64,000 nt of DNA from Cinclus cinclus (Eukaryota; Chordata; Aves; Passeriformes; Cinclidae). The DNA is taken from positions 1,350,501 through 1,414,500 of the forward strand of contig NC_085059.1 in NCBI RefSeq assembly GCF_963662255.1, written 5' to 3'. The notes beneath the pieces are model-generated. The model saw nothing but the letters and a program-made list of their open reading frames with translations. It ran no database searches and was not told the DNA's origin. Positions 37,101-47,596 of this stretch are shown one piece after another. Every line of letters begins with the position of its first letter. Positions within the stretch are counted from its first letter, which is position 1. Both the position numbers and the translations under genes were made by a program.

Positions 37101-39142
37101 GAGCTCTTGGGGCTGGGACCAGCAGCCCCCTCCAGAGAGCCCTCATGTCCCTGCCAGGGGGAAGGATCTTTTCCAGAAGGGCAATGGTCTCACTGGAACT
37201 CATGTGGAGAACTTTCTCTGCTCTAATTAGGATGTTTAACCTGTGCAGTCTTGCCTCATGCGGGCTCTGTAACAGGAAATAGCCAGGACTAGGATAAGGC
37301 AAGGAATGCAAGGAGAATCCTAGGGGGATTATCCTAGGGGGATAAAGGCTCGGGAAGATCTCAGCTGATTTTTTTTGTCCCCGGGGCTGCCAGGAGAGAG
37401 AACCTGGGCACCTGGAGTTGTGTCAAGCCTGTGCCTCCAAGCCTTGGGCATCGACATCCTTCCTGGGGTCCAACAGCTCCATCCCCTGCAGTGCACCCCA
37501 CTTCCCTGCCCTGGTTATGGGGCCTTTGTGGGACAAGGGGTTTGCCTGCACCGATCCCACCTCCAGGTTTATAGAATTGGCCTGGTTAGAAATGAAAGCT
37601 TGTTTCTCATAAAACGTTGCTGTGGGTTTGACAGTGTATTTCTGGTGGCTGCTGGCCTGTGATAGTTCCCTCTGAGTAAAGGCAGCAGCATGGGCAGGTT
37701 GACCAAGACTGACATTAGGAAGGGACTCCTTTGTCCTTGTTCTGTCCATGTCCTGCTTTTCTTGATGGTTTTGACCCCCACACATCAAAATCCCTAAGCT
37801 TCTGTCAGACAAGGAAATTCTAGGCAATGTTTTTCTTAAATAAATAATTTTCTTTCTTTGTCGCGTCAATATTCCTTTCTCAGCTCAAGATTTTGTGACT
37901 TGCCTGTATCAGGCTTTGTACCAAGCCAAAGCATTTCATCCCCCTGAGGTTATGTGGGAATCCTCCAACATTGCAAGCAGTGACAGAAAGGAGGCAGGAA
38001 TTGCCGAGAGCCTCTGTCACTGCTGGTCTGGCTGCAACGCTCAAAGAGCATCAACCAGCCCAGCCTTGTGCCTAGAAATACAATCTCACCACCTGGAATT
38101 ATTTGGCATCCTTAACTACACCTTCCTTCCCTGAAACATTCAGTGCAGAGCTCGTCCTGGTGACAGGAATGTACCCAGAGAGAGACAGGGGGAAAGGACA
38201 CGTCCCAGCAAGATAATCCAAACATCACAAATGCTGCAGTCATGGAGCTCTGGGCTGCTCTCAGATGCTTGTGGGTGTACAAATGGAAGGCAGAAATGAT
38301 GGGTTTTACCTTTTGTACCCACCCAGACACCTGGACAATTTCTGTTGTTTTTACAAAAAAACCACTTAAAGCCAAGAGGGGACAGGAGAGAGATATGTTG
38401 TAATCATCAGAGAAGAGACACTTCAGTGGCTGTTGGCTTCTGAGCTGACAGACCATTGTTCCTCATGCACACAGAGTTTATTTTCCTATGGCCCCCACTC
38501 TCTGGCGAGCTGGCTCATGCTGAGGACAGGCTGGGAGAGGTGAGGCCAGGGATTCCTTGGCTTTAATGCACAACTGAAAGATGCTTTCAGTCAGCTGCAG
38601 CTGGGGTGCCAGGTTCTGTTTTTTCAGTGCTCTCACTCTGGGGTGGAGTGGGCCAGCCCTCTCCTTCCTCATGCTTCCTTCACTCTCGCACAATCTTTGT
38701 GGAGCTGCAGAAAAGAATGTGCCCATAAATAAACAAAATATTGAGTTACATGCCATGTAAGTGACGACAGAAGAGAGCCTCAAGTCATCTTCTTAATTTC
38801 TACACAAAACACAACGTGCAGCTCTCAGATAAAAGATGCATGAAAGAAGATGACATTGCTTCCAAGTTCACATAGTTTTGAGGTAAAGTCACGAAGACAT
38901 CACTTCCCATGTGCTGCTGAGCACATTGGGGCTCACCCCTGCCCACCTGCAGCCGATAGCTGCTCCTGCTGCTCCCCCTGCTCCACCATCCATGTCCTGC
39001 TCCCAGGCTTGCTCACACTCCCAGTCTTCAGATCCCTAGGACTGACCTCCTGCAGGCCAGCAGGGGACTGGTTTGGGTTGAGACAGCAAAGTGCTGATTA
39101 GAGAACTGGCAAAAGGTAATGCCCATACCATCCTGCAGGGCA
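31191..39142. other. Long unique block, no gene seen
   Basis: This is the longest stretch (about 8 kb) without a recognisable interspersed repeat. The largest open frame is on the minus strand at 32530-33201 (223 codons). It is Cys-rich and repeat-free, but it has no domain I recognise and overlaps other long frames in the same GC-rich interval, so I treat it as chance. Possible conserved non-coding patches, judged only by AT-rich, non-repetitive texture, are about 33600-33730 and 38710-38870. No splice-flanked exon could be supported. Confidence 0.5.
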
Positions 39143-39240
39143 GCTACAGCTACAGCCTCCCCATTAGATCCACACAAAACCTGGGGATATATTCCTGCAA
39201 AGTCCACTTGCATAGACGTGGTTCCTCCAAAATCTACGGG
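39143..39240. repeat. Telomere-locus spacer block, copy A
   Basis: The landmarks, in order, are GATCCACACAAAACCTGGGG, TATTCCTGCAAAGTCCAC and GACGTGGTTCCTCCAAA. The same order of landmarks appears in blocks B and C. This is the outermost copy, at the left edge of the telomeric locus, with no CCCTAA repeats before it. Confidence 0.75.
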
Positions 39241-39639
39241 ACAAAACCTAAACCTAGCCATAGCCTGAACCCTAACCCTAATGTTACTGGCCAAAAATTA
39301 ACCCCAACTGTAACGCCAGCCCTAACCCTACTCCAATCTCAGAATTCACCCCCACCATAGCTCTACCCCAAACCCGAAACCCAGGCCTAACCCTAAACCT
39401 GACCCAAACCCTGACTGTAGCCATAACCCTAAATGTAACCCTACCTCTAACCCTAACATAACCCTAGGAGAAAAACATCATTAAACCATGGACTAACACA
39501 AAAACTCATCCTAACAATAAAATTTAACCTGTCTTAACCATAACCATAGCTCAAGCCCAAGACTAACCCTAGCCCTACCCCTAACCCTAAGCCTAGCTGT
39601 AGCACAAACCCTAGCCCTAACCCTAATCCTAACCGATAT

Positions 39640-39735
39640 AATCTGCCACCCCCTTGGCTCCACACACAAATAAAATAAATTACTACAAAGTCCTCTTAGA
39701 AACAGGTGGTTCCACCAGGTTCTACTGGCCAGACA
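39640..39735. repeat. Telomere-locus spacer block, copy B
   Basis: The landmarks are CCCCTTGGCTCCACACACAA, TACTACAAAGTCCTCTTAGA and CAGGTGGTTCCACCAGGTTC. It is closest to block C, sharing CCCTTGGCTCCAC and the GGTTCT end. Confidence 0.85.
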
Positions 39736-39982
39736 ATAAGCCTAATATAATACTTTGACCAATAACCCTAACACCGTAAGCCAAACCCAACACTACCTGT
39801 ATCCCTCATCCTAACTATAACCCTAGGTCAAACCCATCACTAACGTTAATCCTAGACCTAACTCTAAGCCAAACTCAACACTAACATTAACCCTAACTCT
39901 AATCCTGACCATAACCCTAATCCTCACCCTAGCCCCTCCCCTAGCCCTAGCCCTAGCCCTAACCCCAATCCTAACCATGATA

Positions 39983-40075
39983 CTCTGTTTTCCCCTTGGC
40001 TCCACGCACAACCTGGGGACAAATTAATGCAAAGCCCTCTTAGACAGAGGTGGTTCCTCTGGGTTCTGCAAGAAC
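39983..40075. repeat. Telomere-locus spacer block, copy C
   Basis: The landmarks are CCCCTTGGCTCCACGCACAA, CCTGGGGACAAATTAATGC, AAAGCCCTCTTAGACAGAGG and TGGTTCCTCTGGGTTCTGC. It carries features of both A (CCTGGGG) and B (CCCTTGGCTCCAC), so it may be nearest the ancestral unit. Confidence 0.85.
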
Positions 40076-40375
40076 ACTAATGTAAACCCTAACCCAATAT
40101 CCCTAAAACTAACCCTTCACTGAATACTTCACTGAATAATTTTCATACTAACTACAGACATTATTCATGAGAAAGCAATTAAAAATATTCAATAGAGAAG
40201 TATAACACAACCCTGGTGGGTTTGGTTGCCTACCCTTTCCTGACTGCTTTGCTTTGGGGTATGGTAGGGACTCTCAGACAATTTAGCTGTAAGGAAACAT
40301 CCTGATAGGGAATGTTTCACTTGTGCCAGGAGGGGCTGGGATCACACCCTGTACCACAATAACCAAGTGGTTCTT

Positions 40376-40424
40376 ATATTATCATTATTATTATTATTAG
40401 TAGTAGTAGTAGTAGTAGTATTAC
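40376..40424. repeat. (TTA)n-(TAG)n compound microsatellite
   Basis: A run of TTA/ATT units passes directly into seven or so AGT/TAG units over about 49 bp. Confidence 0.95.
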
Positions 40425-40897
40425 TAATCACAGGGTGGCAAGACACAGTGAGAGTGTCACTGCATAGCCACCTCAGCCAAAAAGGTCCACGATAAATCCA
40501 GTCTGAGAAGGAAAATGAACACCTGGGAAATGAAATAATTTTCCAGACGTCCCAGACAGCCCTGAGAAAGGCAAACGACTGAACCACTGCACCCCCAGGT
40601 CCAGTGCAGCATTTAGAACCATGACTGCTTTCTGCTTAATTACACCTCTCTGTGTTAGACCTAAAATCCCAGAGCTCATTGAAAAAGCTTTGTCAAGGCT
40701 GCTAGGAGCAGGAAACTCACATTGCACACAAAATATCAGGAACATTTTGCCCTGTCTCCTGTGGGAGCTGCCCCAAACCCTGTCCTGGGCAGCTGTTGGG
40801 AAGGTTGTGCTGCAGTTCTGCCACGTGTCCCCCTCAGTGCAAACCTGGTTCTGCTGGGAGGGACAACCACCTGCACTGGGCTGAGCTCCTTGAGTCT

Positions 40898-41000
40898 CAG
40901 CCTATTTTGAGTTGGAAGGGACATTAAAGCTCATTTTAACCCATCCCCTGCCATGGACAGCTTGCACTAGCCCAGCCTTGGGCACTGCCAGGGATCCAGG
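40898..41000 (-). mobile_element. CR1 LINE, 3' half of a split copy
   Basis: The + strand reads 'TTTTGAGTTGGAAGGGACAT', 'CCATCCCCTGCCATGGACAG' and 'CTTGGGCACTGCCAGGGATC', then stops at CCAGG. The continuation of the same element resumes at about 41344, so the copy is interrupted. Confidence 0.88.
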
Positions 41001-41343
41001 GAATAGTTTGTAAGGATAATGCAGAAAGTAATCTTTCCTAATGAATTACAGCTGTACTGATTGCTGAGGGGTGGAAACAGCCTTGCCTGCCCAACGAGGA
41101 TGGGGTTATAAAAGAGTGGGCTAGCAGTGAGGAGGAAGGGGCATGTAGTTGTGCAAGGGACAGACAGGGTTAGGTGGCCAGGTTAGGGACAGGCTGCGGT
41201 TCAGCCAGTCATGCAAAAGGAAAAAAAGAAATCTGCAGAGAAGAGAGAAGGAGCCAGTGCTGCGTGGAGCTGCCTGAGAGAAGGCACAAAAAGTTTTAAA
41301 TGGAAGACTGGTGTTGGTGCCAGCTGTGTCCTTGACATAATTA
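41001..41343. mobile_element. Insertion of about 343 bp inside CR1, LTR-like or other element
   Basis: This block separates two collinear parts of one CR1 copy, so it was inserted after the CR1 landed. Only about 11-18 bp of expected CR1 text are lost at the junction. It contains GGGGTTATAAAAGAGTGGG at about 41102-41120, a good TATA-like element, and an A/G-rich part from 41210. Possible TG...CA ends exist (TGTAAGG at 41009; ACTGCA at 41343-41348), but I find no convincing target-site duplication. A small solo LTR is my best guess from the TATA box and size. A tandem duplication or another SINE-like element is not excluded. I recognise no internal coding sequence. Confidence 0.5.
41105..41114 (+). 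promoter_or_regulatory. TATA-like box in the CR1-splitting insertion
   Basis: GTTATAAAAG within a GC-richer context resembles a polymerase II TATA box, as expected in an LTR promoter. It is a motif match only, and no transcript start can be shown. Confidence 0.35.
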
Positions 41344-41475
41344 CTGCATCTGGGCACCCTGTGCCAGGGCCTCCCATGCTCACAGCTGAGAATTTCTTCC
41401 TTACATCTGATCTGAATCTCCTCTTCTAGTCTGAAACCATTCCCCTTTGTCCTATCACTATTTATAGTGGTGAAG
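41344..41475 (-). mobile_element. CR1 LINE, 5' half of a split copy
   Basis: The + strand resumes with 'CATCTGGGCACCCTGTGCCA', 'GAGAATTTCTTCCTTACATC', 'TGATCTGAATCTCCTCTTC' and 'ACCATTCCCCTTTGTCCTAT'. This is the text that follows the GGGATCCAGG core in intact CR1 antisense copies. It belongs to the element that starts at 40898. Confidence 0.88.
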
Positions 41476-42624
41476 AAGCTTCTTAATTTTCTGTGTGACT
41501 TTTATTTGTTTACAATGCAATTCTGCCTTCTCTTTTGTTTTCCTTGGTCTGACTTAGGCTGCAGTTCTTTTCCCCCTGTCCTCCAGGAGTGCCCTCAACC
41601 TCTGCATTTTCCTCCCCAGAGTTTCCTCTGGAAAGGCACTTAGACCCTGCAGTTGCTCTCTCAGTATCCATTTGTTCCTCACACATCAGAAGCTGGATGG
41701 GATGGACTTTTATGTCATTTTTCTCTCCCCTGTTTCAATTTTTCTATGTCTGATTTCAGTTTTCTTTTTCTTGAAGAGAGGAAAAGATAATTCTGGTATT
41801 GACTTAATTGAAAAGGGAAACTGAAACCTATTGATTTAGTAGGAGTCAAAAGCCCAGATGAATTTAACCCTCCAACCCTTCTTTTCTAGCATGAAGTTGT
41901 CACTAATAATTTGCTGTATTCTTTAAAATTTAATTTATGGAATATCATGGGAATTTCAAAGAGCTGGCAGTGGCTGGAACACAGCAGGAAGTAGAAGTTT
42001 ATAGCCCCTAACAAGAATAAACAGGACTAGAAAGTCCTTCATGTTCTCACAGTTAACCATAGAAATGGCCATTTTTTTCTTTTAAATAATCTCAAGGAAA
42101 AGTTAACGAAACATAAATTAGAACGACTGCCACTGATTTATTTTTCTGAATAAAAAGAACATTCAGTAGCAGGTCATTTGTTTTTGTTTTCTTTCAGAGA
42201 GTAAATGGAAACATAGTCTTACCTCACTTTTCTCACAAGTACAGTAGGTTTCCTAAGCTTGTGTCAAGGTTTTATTGCCAGGAAAAAGTGGTTGAATAGT
42301 CAGCATTTGAAATGAGGGCACCACCAAGCATGGAATAGGGCTGTCAGACTGGTACCCTCATTTCCTGGGCATTGGCCGATGGGGTTCTGCTTGTTAGTGC
42401 CACTGTGCTGCCCAGGTAACGAGGAGCCTCTAGGAGGTGATTTTTGGAGTAATTTTTGCATTTCTGTATGAGGAAGTACCAGGCCCTGGTGACAGAAGGG
42501 GTTTGTGAGTGCTGATGGGAGCACTGAGCATTCACCCTGCTGACAAATTACAGTCAGGGTGATCAAGTGCTTTACAAATACGACTGGAAAATCCTGGTTC
42601 CTGTTCTGGCTCCATCCTTGATTT

Positions 42625-42830
42625 TCTGCTGTGACCTTAAGCAAATCATTTGAACTTCTCCCAGCCAGATTCCTGTAATTCCATTTGATAGATAAATGAG
42701 GAAGTGCATGGCCCTCTCTATCTTCATTTCCCTATCTGTAAATATGGGTGAATGCTTTTGGGGTGTAATTATTGCCCACAGGTTCTGAGATGTTCCAAAT
42801 CCCTGAAGCTTTTTGATGTCTACAGACTTA
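42625..42830 (+). mobile_element. Possible MIR / tRNA-core SINE remnant
   Basis: The order 'CTGTGACCTTAAGCAAATCA', 'TTTGAACTTCTCC', then 'CTCTATCTTCATTTCCCTAT' and 'CTGTAAATATGGG' parallels the second half of the ancient amniote MIR consensus. That consensus has the step 'gtgaccttgggcaagtcact' followed by 'cctcagtttccccatctgta'. The spacing is interrupted by about 45 bp and similarity is low, as expected for a very old insertion in a bird. It could also be a chance resemblance. Confidence 0.35.
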
Positions 42831-44682
42831 TTTATTGATATGTGGAGTACCTGTGTGTGAAGAAGTTTAAGAAAAGCTCTAAGCTTTCATCCAAGAGTGG
42901 GTGGGAGAACACTGTATGTATATTGGATAAGTTTAATCTTGTTTCCAGCTTTCTTTTAAGTGTAAAAATCTGCCTATCACTTTATGCCCAACAGTTATCT
43001 GTGTTCTGCCTGAAATATCTAACAATAAAGTATTGAAAGTATTAAAAAGCCCTTAAGAAAATTGCTTGTCTGCATGTTTGCACAACTGTGATCAGCAAGA
43101 CAGTGCCAAGGGTGATGTCCTCGATGCACTTGGAAAGCACTGAGCTCTTCAGGCACTTACAGCAAGCTGATTTGAATTATTCTCAGCTCTCTTTTTCCAG
43201 CTGGGAGGCAGCTGGTGTCCTTTTGTGGCTGTTTGGGGTGCACATTTTTAGCCAGGCTTGCCTGTCCCAGCACCTCAGCTCTCCATGGCACCTGGATGCT
43301 CTTGGGATGTCTACAAAAAGCCCCCTGAGGGATTTGGCTCCTGCCATGGCACTGGGAAAAGGAAACTGGGGCTTGCCAGAGCACGTGCTGGCAGCTGTGC
43401 TGGCATGTGGAGCACCCAGGGACTCCAGCAGGACTGCTGGGAGGCAGAACCCAGGGAGGCAGTTTCCCTTTGGGAACACATCACACCCATGTACGCTGAG
43501 CTGCCAGGACTCACATCCACATGTGTGGGACAGAGAGCCTCTGCAGACCCACTGAGAAGTGTTCTGCAGTCCACTGCTCAGAGAAAAGCAGCATTTCTGG
43601 GAACAGATTGCTCCTAAATCAGCCAGTGCTGACAGCTCTGTGCAGGTGTGACTGCTCCGAGCTTGTGGCATCACAGCTCCAGATCAGGGCCAGGGAGCTC
43701 CTCTGGTGGAGTGGTGGTGCTGGGGAGGCTGGAGGGGGTCGAGGAGGCAGACAGGGGCTCAAGAGGCTTTGGTTCTCTCTCAGGGCTCCCAAAGAACCCG
43801 TTGCCAGTGACGACATTTCTCTCTTTCCTCTCTCTCTGGGTGCCCGGGGCTGGCAGTCCGTGGTGCACAGTGCTCGCTGCGGTGAGGCTTTGATCTCAGC
43901 TTGACAACCCAGACCAAGGAGTCAGAACTACCCACCATCCTGCAGCTGGATCCCAGCATGGCTGCCGGGGTGAGCCCTGACTGCAAGCCAGGCTTAGCAG
44001 GGTCTTTGTTCAGCCCTGGAGCACCCGGTCACAGCGTGGGAGCAGCAAAGCCACGGCGTTCGTGGGCTGGAAGGCAGAGGTGGAAAAGAGCCCTGTTGGG
44101 TCACTCGTTTCCCTGGCTCCTGGCAGAATCATCCCTAGTGCCATGCTTTCCCAGGAGCCTGATCCTGGCCCGTCTGGAATAACTCAAGCCCTGGTGCTAC
44201 AGCTGCCTTTTACTTGGAAAAACCTTCTCAGTGCCTAAGAGACCTCCGGGGTAGGAAACTCAGAGCTGGGAGAAATAAGTGATTTCCTTGAACCCTCTGA
44301 AGCAGTTCCACCTCTCTCCTGGGTGGCTGTGCCAGTGGAATCCCTCAGACCTGCTAAACTGAGCTTTAGTCACCGCTCTGGCCCAGCTCCTTTGGTGTTT
44401 GATCTTCCCTTGTGAACCTGCCCCTCTAGGCCCAGAGATTCCCACACAGCTGTCAGGAAGGATCCATCCAAAAATTATGCGGTAGGACTGGTCTGCATTT
44501 ACCCTTAGCCCTTTTTAATAGTTGGCTGACTATGTCAAGGGTCCTTAAAAATGAGTTTTTTGTGCTGTATGTTTAATATCAATTTGTAAAGGCAGTATTT
44601 TCACAAAGTAATCACCACTTCATCAAAATTATGGCTTAAATCCCCATTTTCTGGATTCATGTGTTTATCAACAAATCTCTCC

Positions 44683-44749
44683 TTTTTTTTTTTTTTTTTT
44701 TTTTTTTTTGTTTTTGGTTTTAGGGGTTTTTTTTTTTGTTTTTTTTTTT
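44683..44749. repeat. Poly-T tract
   Basis: An uninterrupted run of 27 T is followed by T-rich sequence broken by G and AGGGG. No LINE or SINE body is recognisable on either side, so it is not obviously a retroposon tail. Confidence 0.95.
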
Positions 44750-45028
44750 CTCCCTAACGTATGAATTCCCATTCCTCATTCCTGTGAAGGAAAATTTTAA
44801 AGAGAAGAAATAAAATAGATCTTGAAAGCTCAGAGGCCACTAGAAAAAAAATAATAATAAAAATGTTGGGTTTTGCTCTTTTCCCTTTTCTATATTTCAT
44901 CTGTCACAAGCTCTCTGACAACCTGGGCTCTCAGGGCGGGCAGCATTCACTGGTTTTGCCACGATCGGGCTGTGGTGCAGCAGCTCTGTCCCAAAAAATT
45001 AATAAGGAGCAAGTTACTGATAAACAGA

Positions 45029-45196
45029 GCAGCTGTGGAAGCCCCTGGGTCCTTGGAAGTGTCCAAGGCCAGGTTGGATGGGGCTTGGAGCACCCTGGTC
45101 TATGGAAGTTGTCCCTGCCCATGGAAGGGGGATTGAAAAGAGATGAGCTTTAATGTCCTTTCCAATCCAAACCAGTCTGGGATTCCATGATTCAGG
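45029..45196 (+). mobile_element. CR1 LINE fragment with 3' terminus
   Basis: The + strand reads 'CCAAGGCCAGGTTGGATGGG', 'GCTTGGAGCACCCTGGTCTA', 'GAGCTTTAATGTCCTTTCCA', 'ATCCAAACCAGTCTGGGATT' and ends CCATGATTC. This is the CR1 3' end in sense orientation with a degenerate terminal ATTCCATGATTC repeat. About 170 bp remain, truncated at the 5' side. Confidence 0.92.
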
Positions 45197-47416
45197 GTTT
45201 AGCAGTTGCTCTTAACAGAAAACAGCATCATATTACACAATGCCTCTCAGGCAGCAGGCACAACTGTATCTTAAATATTCAAATGTAATTTTTGTTTTTT
45301 ATCTGAAAATGTTAATTTAATCACAATGAAACATTTTCCTTTATTAAAAAAACATAGCCTTAATGACTGGAAAAAACCTCCTTTTCCTACTTGTTTCGCT
45401 GAAGAGCCTGGGTGTGTGACCCCTGTCACACAGAGCCAAGTGTGCCCTGCCAGGACACTTGCCCCATGGAGAACACTGCAGGCAGAGGGCAGGGCTGTGT
45501 TGTTTGGGTTTGTCCATGGGAGCAGAGGATTTTCGAGAGATGAGGTTTGGAGGGAGTGGTGACGAGCCCACCATGGTGATGGACAGCGTGAGGTGCACGT
45601 GGGGCTGTTTATGATGTCGGGGCATTTACCTCCCCTTCCTGTCCTCACCTTTGTCTCCAGCCTCTTTCAGAGCAGAAGGAGAGGAACAGCCCAGCCCCAG
45701 GCCCCTGACCTCCAAATTGAGCTCTCAGCAGCGTTCCCCCACCGCAGCCCCGAGGAGCGCCGCATTTCCACCTGGAAGGGGAAGATTTGAAAAACAGAAA
45801 ATATATTAAATGGAAAACACAACTGGTCAGAAGAGCCATTCTATAAATTATGAGCCTGGGCAGCAGAGATATTTTTCTTTGGGAATCAGTCCCTCGCAGT
45901 CTCCAGGCTACACGATGTGTAAGAAACAAAAAAGCCAAACAAAGAGAAAAAAGCAAAGCATTTTTAAGCTGGCTCGGGAAAGGCATTTTTCTCAAAATTG
46001 GGGAAAGGAAACTTAAAATGCCAGTGGAAGACCAACAGCAATCATGGCACTGAGACAGAAGCAAGCAGCCCCTGGCATGCAGGGGACATCTCCATGCACT
46101 TTCACTCCTTTGGTGATTGTCTATTGAGAGCTCTGCTCCTTAACCCAAGCTGGGATCAGCTCATTGCAGTGGAGAAGAGCATCATCATCACTCCTGGCAG
46201 CAGCAGCTCAGTGGAGGTGGACCATGGCCCCTCCTGCAGTGTGGGGCAGAGCCCTCTGAACCTGTGCACTGCACTCAGGTAAACCAGCTGGACTTGAAAA
46301 CAAATTTACTTTTGCATTGTGCCAGAACTCACAGGCTCTGCCAAGAGTAAAGCTTGATCCCTTGCGCGCAGTTCTGTATGAATATTGCGACTCTGCATGG
46401 GAGGGGACTCATGGGGAGCCTGCTTGGTACCTTCCTAAGCACAGTCCCATAAATATAACAGGTCCAGGATCTTCAAATTGCTTCAAGGCAGTCAGACATT
46501 CAACTTCCACGATATTTTCATTATATATTATTATAATAATTATTATAATATATATTATATATTATTATATTCATTATTTTCATTATTCATCGTTATTAGG
46601 ATGTGGACCTCATCAGGCTTCTCTGAAACACTTAGCTTAGTGTTTGGCTCATTGAGGCCATCCCATCCTCCAAACCAGCTGGAGGTATTCCAGAGCATCT
46701 CAAGATACAAGTTACTCCCCAGGCTTTTCGCAGGAATTTGTTCATGCCTTTGGATCTGCAGCCACCTGCTGATGGAGATGACCCAGGGATGGAGGGAAAT
46801 AAGCAGTAAGGGAAGGGTGGCCAAGCTGGGTGTGGTTTCTGAGGTGAGCTTTGCCCGAGAGCAGGATGCAATGGCTGCAGCCTTTACACAGATGCAGGCA
46901 GCTGCTGTGGCAGAGGTGACATTGTCCTCATGCTCTGGTGCCCCCCCCACTTTGCTTTGTGCAGCTCCACAAAGTCACCACGAGCAAACAGAGGCCAGTA
47001 GGGACCAGAAAGGCAGAACCTCTCAAAAATTCCCTCCTGCAGTCCCGCTCCTGAGCACTGTCACAACCACTCAGCAGAAGTCATATCCTACTCTGCCTGC
47101 TTTGGATATTTTTAATTAATACTCGCTCACCAAAAGTAGGAATCGATTTTTTTTTTCTGTCTGGTCTTGAAACGAGAACTGAATACATCAAAAGGGTCTT
47201 GGCACTCTGTGCCTGCCTCCATGAACCATTGTTCTCTCATGAGTGGGTTACTAACATGCCTGGAGCCACACAGTAATCCAGCATCTGAATGAAACAAAAC
47301 CCCTGTGTCAGCAAATTTCCGCTCTAGAAATTGCTCACCAAGACCACAGAGGCTGACCCTATATCGATAGCAACAGGAGCTTTAAACTTCAGAGCACCAG
47401 TGCAGCTTTGAAGCAA
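45197..47416. other. Unique sequence, no gene seen
   Basis: Apart from an AT microsatellite at 46519-46590, no repeat or exon is recognisable. The plus-strand frame at 46478-47119 begins in that microsatellite (poly-Tyr/Ile text) and has no domain. Confidence 0.55.
46519..46590. repeat. AT-rich (TTATAA)n microsatellite
   Basis: About 72 bp of TATATTATTATAATAATT-type sequence, nearly free of G and C. Confidence 0.9.
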
Positions 47417-47596
47417 ATCATAAAATCTCAGAATGGTTTGGGTTGAAGGGACCCTAAAGCCCATCCCACCCCACCCCTTCCATGGCGGAGGCACCTTCCA
47501 CTGTCCCAGGCTGCTCCAACCCCAATGTCCAACCTGGCCTTGGGCACTGCCAGGGATCCAGGGCAGCCACAGCTGCTCTTGGCACCCTGTTCTTTA
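47417..47596 (-). mobile_element. CR1 LINE fragment, 3' end
   Basis: The + strand opens 'ATCATAAAATCTCAGAATGG' and 'TTTGGGTTGAAGGGACCC', then carries the GGCACTGCCAGGGATCCAGG core and fades after GGCACCCTGTTCTTTACTCC. It is a minus-strand copy of the same general type as those at 21.3 and 25.0 kb, truncated to about 180 bp. Confidence 0.92.

Larger units (their letters stand above)
39143..40115. repeat. Composite interstitial telomeric repeat locus
   Basis: Degenerate CCCTAA/CCCTAG/CCATAACCCTAA arrays (telomeric TTAGGG on the minus strand) fill roughly 39236-39475, 39540-39640, 39740-39980 and 40080-40115. Between them lie three diverged copies of a non-telomeric block of about 90-100 bp, aligned on a shared GTGGTTCC at about 39219, 39706 and 40051. 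The spacing is therefore about 487 and 345 bp. Copies two and three even share their entry junction (CTAACC, then an AT-rich word, then CTTGGCTCCAC). The locus is thus a higher-order repeat of [CCCTAA array + unique block], not a simple array. Heavy degeneration indicates age. It is flanked on both sides by ordinary sequence, so it is interstitial in this window. Confidence 0.92.
41476..45028. other. Mostly unique sequence, no gene seen
   Basis: The block holds a MIR-like remnant (42625-42830), a poly-T tract (44683-44749) and a moderately CpG-containing GC-rich part at about 43660-44110. An AATAAA near 43022 follows an AT-rich stretch that resembles a 3' UTR in texture, but no upstream coding sequence supports a transcript. 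Open frames here have no recognised domains. Confidence 0.5.

Noticed and set aside
39823..40011. Minus-strand Arg/Val/Gly-rich open frame
   Set aside because: It is the translation of the degenerate TTAGGG array.
43018..43035. AATAAA as the polyadenylation site of a gene
   Set aside because: The hexamer is expected often in AT-rich DNA, and no upstream coding sequence or exon supports a transcript.
43660..44110. CpG island
   Set aside because: It is GC-rich with some CpGs, but a rough count gives observed/expected near one third, which is not island-like.
44683..44749. Poly-T as the tail of a processed pseudogene or SINE on the minus strand
   Set aside because: No body with a coding or SINE-like sequence is recognisable next to it and no target-site duplication is visible.
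46478..47119. 213-codon plus-strand open frame with Tyr/Ile-rich start
   Set aside because: The start lies in an AT microsatellite, and the remainder has no domain and is contradicted by overlapping minus-strand frames.
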